DNA of 64,000 nt, taken from NCBI GenBank assembly GCA_017503545.1, contig JAFVSW010000335.1:1-64000 (forward strand), written 5' to 3'. The notes beneath the pieces were generated by a model that was given only the letters and a program-made list of their open reading frames with translations, was not told where the DNA came from and made no database searches. Source of the stretch: Lentisphaeria bacterium (GTDB lineage: Bacteria; Verrucomicrobiota; Lentisphaeria; Victivallales; UBA1829). Position numbers and translations under genes: made by a program. Each line of letters begins with the position of its first letter. The stretch's first letter is position 1. Positions 55,042 to 63,272 of this stretch are shown here, in pieces.

Positions 55042-55761
55042 TTAAAACTTCATGGTGTTCAAGTGATTCCGCGCGGCATCAAAAGAACAGAACGCCTCCT
55101 GTCTTGCATAAGGAAGAACGCCTGTCTGAAGATATTGTGCTGCCGTGATTTCATTCAGAAATCCGTAACGGTTGATGAATTGCCCCTGAAAACCGAGTGT
55201 CGCGCCGATTTGATCGGGCGGAGTATGAGAGAGATTATTCTGCCATTCTGCGGGGAAAAACCGGAGAAATGCCGGCAGAGAATTAAGCCAGGTTGCCGTA
55301 TACAGGGTGCAGCAGCCATGTTCCCGTTCTGCTTTATCCATAATATAACGGAGATTTTCCACGATATAAGCCGGATCTTTCAAAAAGGATTCCGGCTGTT
55401 TTGCATTGCGAATGTGGAGATAACAGTAGTTTTTCTTTTCCAGAATATTATAACGGAAACTTCTGCCCGGTTCATAATCCGGATGATCCGGCTGCGGCGG
55501 AAAAATACTTTTCATCCATGTCAATACATCGGGCAGCAGTACCTGCATATCCTTTTTATCGGAAACAGCATCTGCCATTTCACACGCACGGGAAAAAACG
55601 GGAGCCTGATCAGTACCGAGCAGTGTTCGGAGAAAGGAACGTTCCATCAAGCACCTTCCACGCGATAATTCGGGATGCCTCCGGTGTTGATCCCAGGCTA
55701 CGTCCAGAGCAAAATACCATGACTTTACGGCATTATCTAAAAAAAGTTCCAATGTGATCAT
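55042..55761 (-). CDS. Protein of unknown function in the module 3 operon
   Basis: A 239-residue soluble protein. I do not recognise a family. ATG 55761 is chosen because AAGGA lies 9 bp upstream, while the longer frame to 55812 has no ribosome site. Seen: an N-terminal helical stretch (MITLELFLDNAVKSWYFALD), basic RHPELSRGRCLMERS, and a C-terminal region containing LGFQGQFINRYGF. No signal peptide or TM segment. It lies between the oxidoreductase (52-bp gap) and the amidotransferase (56-bp gap), so a role in the same catabolic pathway is likely. Confidence 0.6.
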   Translation of the reverse strand: MITLELFLDNAVKSWYFALDVAWDQHRRHPELSRGRCLMERSFLRTLLGTDQAPVFSRACEMADAVSDKKDMQVLLPDVLTWMKSIFPPQPDHPDYEPGRSFRYNILEKKNYCYLHIRNAKQPESFLKDPAYIVENLRYIMDKAEREHGCCTLYTATWLNSLPAFLRFFPAEWQNNLSHTPPDQIGATLGFQGQFINRYGFLNEITAAQYLQTGVLPYARQEAFCSFDAARNHLNTMKF

Positions 55762-55817
55762 GATATATCCTTCCTGATTACAAATAATATATGGTATTAT
55801 GCAATATTTCAATCCGG

Positions 55818-56849
55818 TTATTTTTTGAGACGGAATACTGTCCGGATGGAATTTTCTTCTTCCCGGATGCCCGGATATTCCCGGGTCGATAATTCCAGTA
55901 AGCCATCGTAATACAATTGTTCAAACAATTCATGGGCGGGGACATGGCGCAGGACTCCGGCGGGATAATGTATTCTCAATGCGTGATCCATAACATGAGC
56001 CAGCATGGCATCCGGATTTTCCCCCAGCCAATTCAGAAAAGCATTCTGCAATCCGGCAGGAATTCCGTTGTAAGGCTGAATATCAGTTGCCAATTTTTCC
56101 AAATGAACGGAATCTGCGGTGATGTCAAGAATGGAGTTCATGGGGACTTCGGTCACCCCCACTCTGTTTTCGCCATACGCCAATGCACACGTGGATAAGG
56201 ATATACCGTCTTCATGAAAATACATCCCCAGACGCTGATTCATATTGACCACATACAAATGACCGGGGAATTTCCGGAACAGAAACATGGTTGCTGATTC
56301 CTCACGGATTTCATTCCCCACTTTCCGTATGGCTTCCATGGGGGGATACCCTTCCGCAAGCAGAAAAGCCGTATATTCACAGACAATGTTGGACATGTGA
56401 ACGCGGGAGCCGTCATCCAGCAATTGATACCGCTCTCCCTGCAAATGAAAATCTGCACTGGTAAAACTGCGGCCTTTTTTCAACAGTTCATTCCCGATCC
56501 GCTCAATGCTGCCGCTTTGTTCCGCAAAAATCCCGATTGCTCCTTGGGATACAACCATGACTTCCCCGTCAGAGGAGAGAAACGGGTGAGCATACCGGGA
56601 GTCGCCGGGGCAGCCGGCATAACCGGTACGACTGTGAAAAAAGCCGACCGTCCCGGGTAAAACATCCGGATCATATTTCAAATATTTGGAATAACCTAAC
56701 GTCTTTGTCAGATTCAACGTTCCGTCAAAAGCCTGTACGCCGATTCCTGTACAGAAACCGCTCCACAAACCTTCGATCCGTTTCCCATATTCCATCAAAA
56801 CAGGGGCAGCCGGTTTTGTTCTGCCCACATACGCACACATTTCACACAT
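55818..56849 (-). CDS. Stand-alone class II glutamine amidotransferase-like protein
   Basis: A 343-residue Ntn-hydrolase-type protein. The start MCEMCAYVGR places Cys at position 2 (or 5), as in class II amidotransferases such as GlmS and PurF, where N-terminal Cys is the nucleophile after Met removal. GFFHSRTGYAG resembles the H-R/T substrate loop and VVSQGAIGI the conserved hNG strand region. No SIS (sugar isomerase) or PRTase domain follows; the C-terminal ~120 residues are of other type. It may deaminate or hydrolyse amides as a free amidase. A relation to the nearby amidohydrolase is likely, but the substrate is unknown. Confidence 0.6.
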   Translation of the reverse strand: MCEMCAYVGRTKPAAPVLMEYGKRIEGLWSGFCTGIGVQAFDGTLNLTKTLGYSKYLKYDPDVLPGTVGFFHSRTGYAGCPGDSRYAHPFLSSDGEVMVVSQGAIGIFAEQSGSIERIGNELLKKGRSFTSADFHLQGERYQLLDDGSRVHMSNIVCEYTAFLLAEGYPPMEAIRKVGNEIREESATMFLFRKFPGHLYVVNMNQRLGMYFHEDGISLSTCALAYGENRVGVTEVPMNSILDITADSVHLEKLATDIQPYNGIPAGLQNAFLNWLGENPDAMLAHVMDHALRIHYPAGVLRHVPAHELFEQLYYDGLLELSTREYPGIREEENSIRTVFRLKK

Positions 56850-56868
56850 CGTACTGACTACTCTTTCC

Positions 56869-57690
56869 TTACAGTTTTATCCCCATCCAGGATGCCGCAG
56901 TGCCGCCAAGAACCGCCTGTTTTTCCTCTCCGGTAATCTGATTCAACAGCAGATGCATCTGATACGCCTGCAGGGCTTCTGTCTGAATCACCGGAATCGT
57001 GATATAGGAATCGGACCCGAAGATCATTTTCCGGAAATACGCACCTTCCTTATCCCGGGTGAATACTGAAGGCTTCAACAATGCCGCCAATTCCGACGGA
57101 GAAACATCCAGAAAATTACCGCATCCCGCCAGATCAAAGTAAAGATTATCATGCAGTTTGATCAATTCCGCTCCCTGTTCACGGAATATTTTTGTTCCCA
57201 GATGCGCCATGACGATTTTCAGTGCCGGAAAGGAACGGGCGATCGTATCCAGTTTCAGCGGTGACATATTATCCAGAACCGGACGCCGGTATTTTACATC
57301 CGCGCTGTTCGGGCGGTATGCCCCCGTATGAAAAAGCGCAGGAAGTCCCATTTTCTCCAGTTCTTCATATATGGAAAAATAACTTTCATGATCGTAGGCA
57401 TAGTAGGGATAAATAAATTTGAACCCTTTGACACCCATATCCGCATACCGGTGTAATTCCGCCGGATCAGGCGGGGTATCCCACAAATCAATCTTTGCCA
57501 GTGGAATAAGATTATGCGGATATTCCTTGCAGATACGGACAACGTCTTCATTCGGCAGATAATCGTGTCCGCCGTAACGGAGACCGCCGCTCAAAGCTGT
57601 CATGATATCATTTTTTTCGCAATTTTCCACATAACTGCGGATCTCATCCGGATTTCCGGAATTACAATGAGCATGAAAATCAAGATACAT
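56869..57690 (-). CDS. Amidohydrolase-2-type metal-dependent hydrolase
   Basis: A 273-residue TIM-barrel protein. ATG 57690 is chosen because GTGGAG precedes it and MYLDFHAH gives the metal-binding HxH at the expected N-terminal place. Further barrel marks are ALFHTGAY, IVMAHLGTK and FGSDSYI, the last holding the conserved Asp. Family members hydrolyse lactones, or decarboxylate or dehydrate aromatic or sugar acids. A longer frame reaching 57882 would overlap the upstream gene and is rejected. The gene starts 1 bp after the stop of the large secreted-protein gene. Confidence 0.78.
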   Translation of the reverse strand: MYLDFHAHCNSGNPDEIRSYVENCEKNDIMTALSGGLRYGGHDYLPNEDVVRICKEYPHNLIPLAKIDLWDTPPDPAELHRYADMGVKGFKFIYPYYAYDHESYFSIYEELEKMGLPALFHTGAYRPNSADVKYRRPVLDNMSPLKLDTIARSFPALKIVMAHLGTKIFREQGAELIKLHDNLYFDLAGCGNFLDVSPSELAALLKPSVFTRDKEGAYFRKMIFGSDSYITIPVIQTEALQAYQMHLLLNQITGEEKQAVLGGTAASWMGIKL

Positions 57691-57691
57691 T

Positions 57692-60556
57692 TTACAACTC
57701 CACAAGGAACAGTTTTCCACGGCTTGCTTTGAAATCAAATGCAAAACCTTTTGCTTTGACTGACAAAGTTTTACCGCTGATGCAATCCAAAACCGATTTC
57801 GGTGCAGTCGGGAATGTGATCGTTTCCTGTGGTCCGGTAAGATTATCATAATTTGTTGCATAAACCAGAACTTTTTTCCCAAGCTGAAGTGCTTTGAGAC
57901 GTACCCGTTTTGATCCGGCTTTCATATCGGTATATTTTGTACCGTCCACAAAGAAATCTTCATACGGACGGGCGATACGGATCGCATCCACCACCGGTGC
58001 AAGTGTCGGTGCATTGAACAGAGTTGCTCCGGCATAAAATACGATGATCTGCGGTTTCTGCATCAGACAATCCCATACCTGATACTTCAGCATGACTTTG
58101 TTTTCCGGAGCAATTTCGGTCCCGTAGCCTCCGGCAAGAAGGATCGGTGCCGTATTGTTTTTCCCCGTATAATTATTGTACAATTCCATTTTATCCCCGG
58201 GCATGGCACTCTCTTTGACTCCGCCGTATGTGTAAGACATCATCTGAATGACATCACAATATTTACCCAGCAGACGATAATCCAGATAACCCGATTCTTT
58301 CACTTCTTCCGCTGTACAGGGCTTGCCATCCCGCCCGACGATCAGCCCTTGTACGCAAGTGAACATTTCCGGTTTCATGGCGGCGGAATATTTTCCTTTT
58401 GCTTTTGCAATCGCCACTCCTTCATCAAAGGCTTTCCGGTACAGGGAATACCAATAGGCGATCCGCGAACATTTGAAATCCACCCAATGACGGTACATTG
58501 CCGGATTCTTTTTGCGGTCTCGCACGATCTGTTCCGGTTCCACGTATGACACACCTTTCCGGTTTTCTGCAAGCCATTCCCGGAAAAGTTTTTTTACTGC
58601 TGGGGAGTAATCAATGGTATCATACAACACATTGGTCATTTCGTCATCAAATTCCACATTGACTCCAGTCGATGCGCAAAGGCGGGTGCGTTCCATCGTT
58701 TCCGCAATGGGGGCATCTTTTTCCGTCATGGCAAGCGTCAGAACGGGAGTCCCATGTCCGCTGACCCCTTTCAGCAATTGTTTGCCATCGATCCCCGTAG
58801 CGATGTGTTGTTTTTTGATGCCGGTGTATTGACCGACAACTACAGTGATCATACAATTATGATCCGCCGCTTTTTTGCGGAATGTTTCAAACGTATTGGA
58901 ACGCCATGGTTCCGCCCATGCCCCCATGTAATTCAAACCGGAATTGCGGAAATTGGTAAACAAATCCGGATAAGAGTTATACAACATACCGAAAGGCACA
59001 TAACTCGGACCTATGTAAATTTTTCTGAACGGCGTAGCAGGTTTGATCGCAATATGTTTGAGCTCAAGCGACTCTTTCAACTGTTTCTCGCCATTGCTTT
59101 CCAGATAATATTCGCACACCGAGCTTTTACGCACCTTGAATGCGGAAGGATCCGCTTGCAGAAAAATCATATACTGATTGCCGGAAAGAAAATAGAGATA
59201 AGCTTCGTAATCATTTATATTCCTGCCGTTTACTGTGCGTGTTCCGGTCTTCTTCCACGTCAGATATTTTTTCCCCCATCGTTGCGGCGAATTCCAAGTC
59301 TCGCCTGCCCAATGGGATGTCATACCTTTCACCTGAATATCTGCCGGCAGAGAAAAATGAAATACCGCCGGCTTTTTATCGTTGGGAATGATCTTGTTTT
59401 TACCGCCGATCCGGAAAGAAACCGGCAAAGCAATGGTATCGGACACACCTTCACAGGCATATTCCGCTTTGATCATGTGGGCGGTTGTAATATCCTGCAC
59501 CGAAGACTGTTTCATTGCTTTTGCTTCAAATTTCAATGGCGCATAATTCCCATCCGTAGTCAGAAGTACCGCATCCAGCATCATACGCCCGTTGGGGCGG
59601 AATGAAAACTGCTGCAATCCTCCTTTTGTTTTGAAGCTGCCGCAAAGAAGCCAGATATATTTTCCCGCCCCGCAGTATTTTCCCTGACGGTCAACTTTCT
59701 CATTTGCAGGGGTATCCAGATGAGTCATATAGCGATCATTCCGATATATCATGATCCGCGGATTATCCATATAGCCATATACACGGATCCAGAGATACCA
59801 GGTGCGTTCTTTGGAAAACAGGGTGACCGGATCCGTCACTTCCGGAATCTGGAAATTCCAATCGATTTTTCCTTTTTCCGTAAATACTCCGCCCTTACCG
59901 GAAAAATATTCTTTCGTGCCATCACTCCAGTTGCTGAGCATTTTGATCTTTTCGATATCCTCACCTTCCCGCCATACCCATTCCGCGCCGGCATCCGGCA
60001 CATGGGTTGGTTCCGTTACCTCAAGAGATAGATTGCGAAGTTTCAGTGTCCCTTTTGCATGGACAAGACCGCTATTCAACTGCAGATAATCAAGCGGAAA
60101 ACGGAGACGCCCGGTACTTTTGAACTTTGTCCATTTCGTAACAGGCTTCAATTGTTTATTCAGCCAGTAGGTCGGTTGTTTTGCCGGAAAGGCGCGATAT
60201 TTCCCGTTGGCTGAAATCAGAATATAACCGTTTTTGCCGAAAACCAGGTCTTCCGTCAGATATTCCCCGGTAATGGTGATACGGGCTCCCACCGGCAACT
60301 TCTTTTTCGACCGGAACATCAGAAGTCCCTGGGATGTTTCGTCCGACGTTGTGATCTGAACATTTGCCGGGTCCGAAGCAGTTGCCGGATTCAGTTTATA
60401 TTGAGGCTTGGATTTGTGTTTCTGATATTCCCAATGAACGGGGATGCCGTTTTCTGCTTTGGAAAAATCCCGATTGACAAGCAGTTCCGCCCCGGGAAGA
60501 GAAAGTGACACTGTCAAAATAGCTGACAACAACCATTTTTCGGACAAAAATTTCAT
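57692..60556 (-). CDS. Large secreted putative carbohydrate-active protein (module 3)
   Basis: A 954-residue protein with a Sec signal peptide (~1-24, ending LPGA). Residues ~25-180 form a beta-sandwich like a carbohydrate-binding module, with LLVNRDFSKAENGIP at its mature start. Residues ~190-370 form another beta domain. The C-terminal half looks like a TIM barrel of a glycosidase-like fold, with YIGPSYVPFG, TGVNVEFDDEM (acidic pair, likely catalytic region) and IQMMSYTYGG; a final beta region ends SRGKLFLVEL. I cannot name a GH family. A fragment of a second copy of its end survives at 53445-53593. Confidence 0.7.
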   Translation of the reverse strand: MKFLSEKWLLSAILTVSLSLPGAELLVNRDFSKAENGIPVHWEYQKHKSKPQYKLNPATASDPANVQITTSDETSQGLLMFRSKKKLPVGARITITGEYLTEDLVFGKNGYILISANGKYRAFPAKQPTYWLNKQLKPVTKWTKFKSTGRLRFPLDYLQLNSGLVHAKGTLKLRNLSLEVTEPTHVPDAGAEWVWREGEDIEKIKMLSNWSDGTKEYFSGKGGVFTEKGKIDWNFQIPEVTDPVTLFSKERTWYLWIRVYGYMDNPRIMIYRNDRYMTHLDTPANEKVDRQGKYCGAGKYIWLLCGSFKTKGGLQQFSFRPNGRMMLDAVLLTTDGNYAPLKFEAKAMKQSSVQDITTAHMIKAEYACEGVSDTIALPVSFRIGGKNKIIPNDKKPAVFHFSLPADIQVKGMTSHWAGETWNSPQRWGKKYLTWKKTGTRTVNGRNINDYEAYLYFLSGNQYMIFLQADPSAFKVRKSSVCEYYLESNGEKQLKESLELKHIAIKPATPFRKIYIGPSYVPFGMLYNSYPDLFTNFRNSGLNYMGAWAEPWRSNTFETFRKKAADHNCMITVVVGQYTGIKKQHIATGIDGKQLLKGVSGHGTPVLTLAMTEKDAPIAETMERTRLCASTGVNVEFDDEMTNVLYDTIDYSPAVKKLFREWLAENRKGVSYVEPEQIVRDRKKNPAMYRHWVDFKCSRIAYWYSLYRKAFDEGVAIAKAKGKYSAAMKPEMFTCVQGLIVGRDGKPCTAEEVKESGYLDYRLLGKYCDVIQMMSYTYGGVKESAMPGDKMELYNNYTGKNNTAPILLAGGYGTEIAPENKVMLKYQVWDCLMQKPQIIVFYAGATLFNAPTLAPVVDAIRIARPYEDFFVDGTKYTDMKAGSKRVRLKALQLGKKVLVYATNYDNLTGPQETITFPTAPKSVLDCISGKTLSVKAKGFAFDFKASRGKLFLVEL

Positions 60557-60580
60557 TACAAATAACCTTTCATTTGTACT

Positions 60581-61315
60581 TTATTTATTGGGCCACCAGG
60601 CGGAAACTTCACGTTTGCTGTATTCCTTGATCTTATAAAATGCAGATTTTGCTCCAATCACTTTTACGTTACTGACATGTCCGTCAAACATCAGAACATT
60701 GGTTGATTTTGTATGCCACGCATATACCTGCCTTGTATTAAGGTGATCATAAAAGAAATTGCTGGGCATTTTTACAGATGTATCATAGCTGTCCGCCATA
60801 AAAATAAAACGGGCAGGTCTTTTTACTTGCCCTTGTTTCCACAATTTCTTTTTGCCATAAGTAATATCTTCAAAACTCAACGAAAAATTCACTCCATATA
60901 CAAGAGCGTTATATGCATAATAATTTCCATCTTTCCTGGTCTTATCGGCCGCTGACGGACACACAAAATTGCTTACTTTTTTGTAAAAAGAGGGATTCTC
61001 TTTCGAGTAACCCAAATACCATAACACCCAATTGTAACTGTTCTGGATATTTCTTTCAATGGAAGCCTGACTCTGTGTCACGTTGGTCCCCAGAGTGTAA
61101 CTGATGGAATGACTCAGAATCCAGTCATTGTAATCGTCCGTATACGCTCTCATCATGAATGCTATCTGACGGAGCTTGTTGGAACAGTCGGTAACTTTTA
61201 CTCTTTCTTTGCTCGCGCTTAACGCCGGAAGCAGCATCGCCGCCAATATCGCAATGATTGCAATGACGACCAGAAGTTCGATGAGTGTAAAACGGGAGTG
61301 TTTTTTTTCTTTCAT
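60581..61315 (-). CDS. Pseudopilin-like secreted protein (module 3)
   Basis: A 244-residue protein beginning with a short basic leader, then [19 protein letters not shown], the class III prepilin signal with Glu at +5. The C-terminal [14 protein letters not shown] is an exact H-X9-DG match. AAAGGA supports ATG 61315. It lies 19 bp after the regulator and 24 bp before the large secreted protein. The position in the cassette is the same as in modules 1 and 2, although here it is upstream of the secreted enzyme as in module 1. Confidence 0.88.
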   Translation of the reverse strand: MKEKKHSRFTLIELLVVIAIIAILAAMLLPALSASKERVKVTDCSNKLRQIAFMMRAYTDDYNDWILSHSISYTLGTNVTQSQASIERNIQNSYNWVLWYLGYSKENPSFYKKVSNFVCPSAADKTRKDGNYYAYNALVYGVNFSLSFEDITYGKKKLWKQGQVKRPARFIFMADSYDTSVKMPSNFFYDHLNTRQVYAWHTKSTNVLMFDGHVSNVKVIGAKSAFYKIKEYSKREVSAWWPNK

Positions 61316-61334
61316 GAGTGAATCCTTTTGTTTT

Positions 61335-62420
61335 TTATTTGGTTATATCATTTTTTATCAGATTTTCAAGATTGATCTTGGCAGTGCTGTCCCCAAGATG
61401 CAAATTCACCGGCAACTCCAATTGCGGCGGAGGTCCGCTGATTTCTCCCGAGGCGATCTCTTTCAGCAGAGATAATACCGTTTTGCCGAATAACGGAGAT
61501 ACCAGAGAAACAGATGATAATGTCGGTGTGACCAGCAATGAACCGCAATCAAAACCTAGCACAACAACGTCCTGCGGAATACGCTTCCCCAGCAATCGCA
61601 GATGTTGATACAAAAGAATGGCAATATAGTCTGAATAACAGAAAATCGCTTCCGGTTCTTTTGTTTTGACCATGTTGCGAATATATTCCCCGTCATAAAA
61701 ATCCGGAATATTGCAGACCATTTCCGCAGCTTCTGTCAATCCTCTTTGCTGTAACAACCCGGAAAAATCGGCTTTCGTGATCCCGATCCGCTGACCGGAT
61801 CTTTGATCATCTGAAATCAAAGTCATGATTCTGCGGAATCCCAATGATACCAGATAATCAAAACCCAAAAGCCACGCTTTTTTCATATTGACTCCCACGC
61901 TGGGGAAATAATCCGTAATCGTATTGACTTCATCCTCACGGCAATAAACTGCCGGAAGGCCACTCGCACGAATAACTTGAATGAATGGCTCATCGCCGGA
62001 TATAGCCGCTCCGAAAAATATGATCCCGCAGTATGTCTCCGAAAGTTTCGCCGGATCCTGCAACAAATGTAACCCAAGTGTATCATAACGCAGATTCTGT
62101 TCCCGACATGCCGCTTCAAGATATGTCAACTCTCGCATTTTCCGGTCACAATGACCTTGTGTAAAATCAGAACAGACAATAAGAAGTTTTTTCGGCTTAT
62201 CTCTGGTGATCCGGGTCCCGTAATAATGGGACCGTGTGATCAATCCTTCTTTCTCCAAACGTCTTAATGCCGCACGGAGGGTAACACGGGAAACCTCAAA
62301 TTCTTTACAGAATTCAGGCTCCGAAGGAAATTTGCCATCGGTTACCTGTCCACTGTTGATCTTTTCCAGAATACAACGGTAGACATAATCTTTCTTTAAT
62401 TCTCTGTCAAAGTTAGCCAT
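61335..62420 (-). CDS. GntR-type regulator with LacI-like sensor domain (module 3)
   Basis: A 361-residue regulator. Residues 1-70 form the GntR winged helix ([20 protein letters not shown], wing near YYGTRI). Residues ~75-345 form a LacI/GalR-like periplasmic-binding fold with [16 protein letters not shown] and VVVLGFDCG, where effector-binding residues of this family lie. It opens module 3 and is the nearest relative in the window of the module 1 regulator. A consensus promoter flanked by two direct repeats lies upstream, so autoregulation is likely. Confidence 0.88.
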   Translation of the reverse strand: MANFDRELKKDYVYRCILEKINSGQVTDGKFPSEPEFCKEFEVSRVTLRAALRRLEKEGLITRSHYYGTRITRDKPKKLLIVCSDFTQGHCDRKMRELTYLEAACREQNLRYDTLGLHLLQDPAKLSETYCGIIFFGAAISGDEPFIQVIRASGLPAVYCREDEVNTITDYFPSVGVNMKKAWLLGFDYLVSLGFRRIMTLISDDQRSGQRIGITKADFSGLLQQRGLTEAAEMVCNIPDFYDGEYIRNMVKTKEPEAIFCYSDYIAILLYQHLRLLGKRIPQDVVVLGFDCGSLLVTPTLSSVSLVSPLFGKTVLSLLKEIASGEISGPPPQLELPVNLHLGDSTAKINLENLIKNDITK

Positions 62421-62465
62421 ATTAGATCCTTACCACAGTAGTCTAAATTGTCTGCTTCTATATAA

Positions 62466-62494
62466 AGTATAAATGATACAACCTTTTTTGTCAA
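62466..62494 (-). promoter_or_regulatory. Near-consensus promoter of module 3
   Basis: On the minus strand TTGACA (62494-62489) and TATACT (62471-62466) are spaced 17 bp apart, about 45 bp upstream of the regulator start codon. This is the best sigma-70 promoter in the window. Confidence 0.85.
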
Positions 62495-62505
62495 TATGGT
62501 ACAAC
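62473..62505. promoter_or_regulatory. Direct repeats ATGRTACAAC x2 at the module 3 promoter
   Basis: ATGATACAAC (62473-62482) lies inside the spacer between -35 and -10. ATGGTACAAC (62496-62505) lies just upstream of the -35 box, 23 bp away. Sites over and beside the core promoter would let the regulator repress transcription. The symmetry is direct, not palindromic, which is less usual for GntR proteins. Confidence 0.55.
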
Positions 62506-62526
62506 TTTAAAAAAATAGTTTTTTTT

Positions 62527-62741
62527 GAGGTAAATTCAAAAGTCCGGCAAAATTTGACTGAAAAAGGATTGTTGAAGATATGGAAATGGTAGTTTGTTCC
62601 GGCGTCGCCATACGGCTATGCCGTGACAAGGCGTGGAAAATAACCATCCACCTTCGCCAAGGCTACGGCAGACTCAAACGCTCCGTTTTCAGATCTCAAC
62701 AAGAGTTTTCAGGCATTTTTGAAGACTTTTGAAATTGCCTC
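62527..62741 (+). mobile_element. MITE-like element, copy B
   Basis: A 215-bp element with imperfect 17-bp terminal inverted repeats: left arm GAGGTAAATTCAAAAGT at 62527-62543, right arm at 62725-62741. It is the inverted relative of 40271-40483. An internal hairpin ACGGC-TAT-GCCGT (62612-62624) is closed by an outer CGCC/GGCG pair (62606-62633). No protein is encoded. T-runs flank both ends (a possible TTTT target duplication). It lies in the 471-bp gap 62421-62891 between the divergent module 3 regulator and the cupin gene. Confidence 0.8.
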
Positions 62742-62823
62742 TTTTATAATTTACTGTCTTCAGACCTCCGGAAATGATTTGTCGTACACACGACAACATC
62801 CATGCATTTTTTGATAAAACACA

Positions 62824-62851
62824 TTGAAAATTCCCTTTTTTATGATATATT
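62824..62851 (+). promoter_or_regulatory. Probable promoter of the cupin-kinase pair
   Basis: TTGAAA (62824-62829) and TATATT (62846-62851) with 16-bp spacing lie about 40 bp before the cupin ATG. Confidence 0.55.
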
Positions 62852-62891
62852 ATACCCCGTTCGACATCATAACAAAGGAGTTGTTCGTATT

Positions 62892-63260
62892 ATGCATAAA
62901 TCGACAGAACAATACAGAAAACTCGATAGACCCGAGATGAAAGGCGGTTCCGGAATCGCTCATTTTCAATATATCTGGGAAAAAAATTCCGAAATGAAAT
63001 CCACTTGCCGCATGTTTGCTAAAATTACCCTCGAACCCGGTTGTTCAATCGGAAAACATGATCATCAGGGGGAAGAGGAAATTTTCTACATTCTTTCCGG
63101 CGAAGCACTCGCTTATGATAACGGCGAAACTGTTATTCTCAAACCCGGAGATTCCATCATTTGCAGATCCGGCGAAGAACATGCAATGTCATGTTACGGC
63201 GATGTCCCCGTGGAATATCTCGCCGTCATCCCCGTCTATCCTGAAAATAAATCAGAATAA
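62892..63260 (+). CDS. Single-domain cupin protein
   Basis: A 122-residue single beta-barrel. ATG 62892 is preferred because AAAGGAG precedes it; an upstream in-frame ATG at 62802 would include the promoter. Cupin motif 1 is G-SIGKHDHQGEEEIFYILSGE (metal His-x-His and Glu) and motif 2 is GDSIICRSGEEHAM (third His). Small cupins bind a metal and sugars or act as isomerases or sensors; the specific reaction is unknown. It is 12 bp upstream of the pyridoxal kinase gene. Confidence 0.8.
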   Translation: MHKSTEQYRKLDRPEMKGGSGIAHFQYIWEKNSEMKSTCRMFAKITLEPGCSIGKHDHQGEEEIFYILSGEALAYDNGETVILKPGDSIICRSGEEHAMSCYGDVPVEYLAVIPVYPENKSE

Positions 63261-63272
63261 GGAATTTATACA

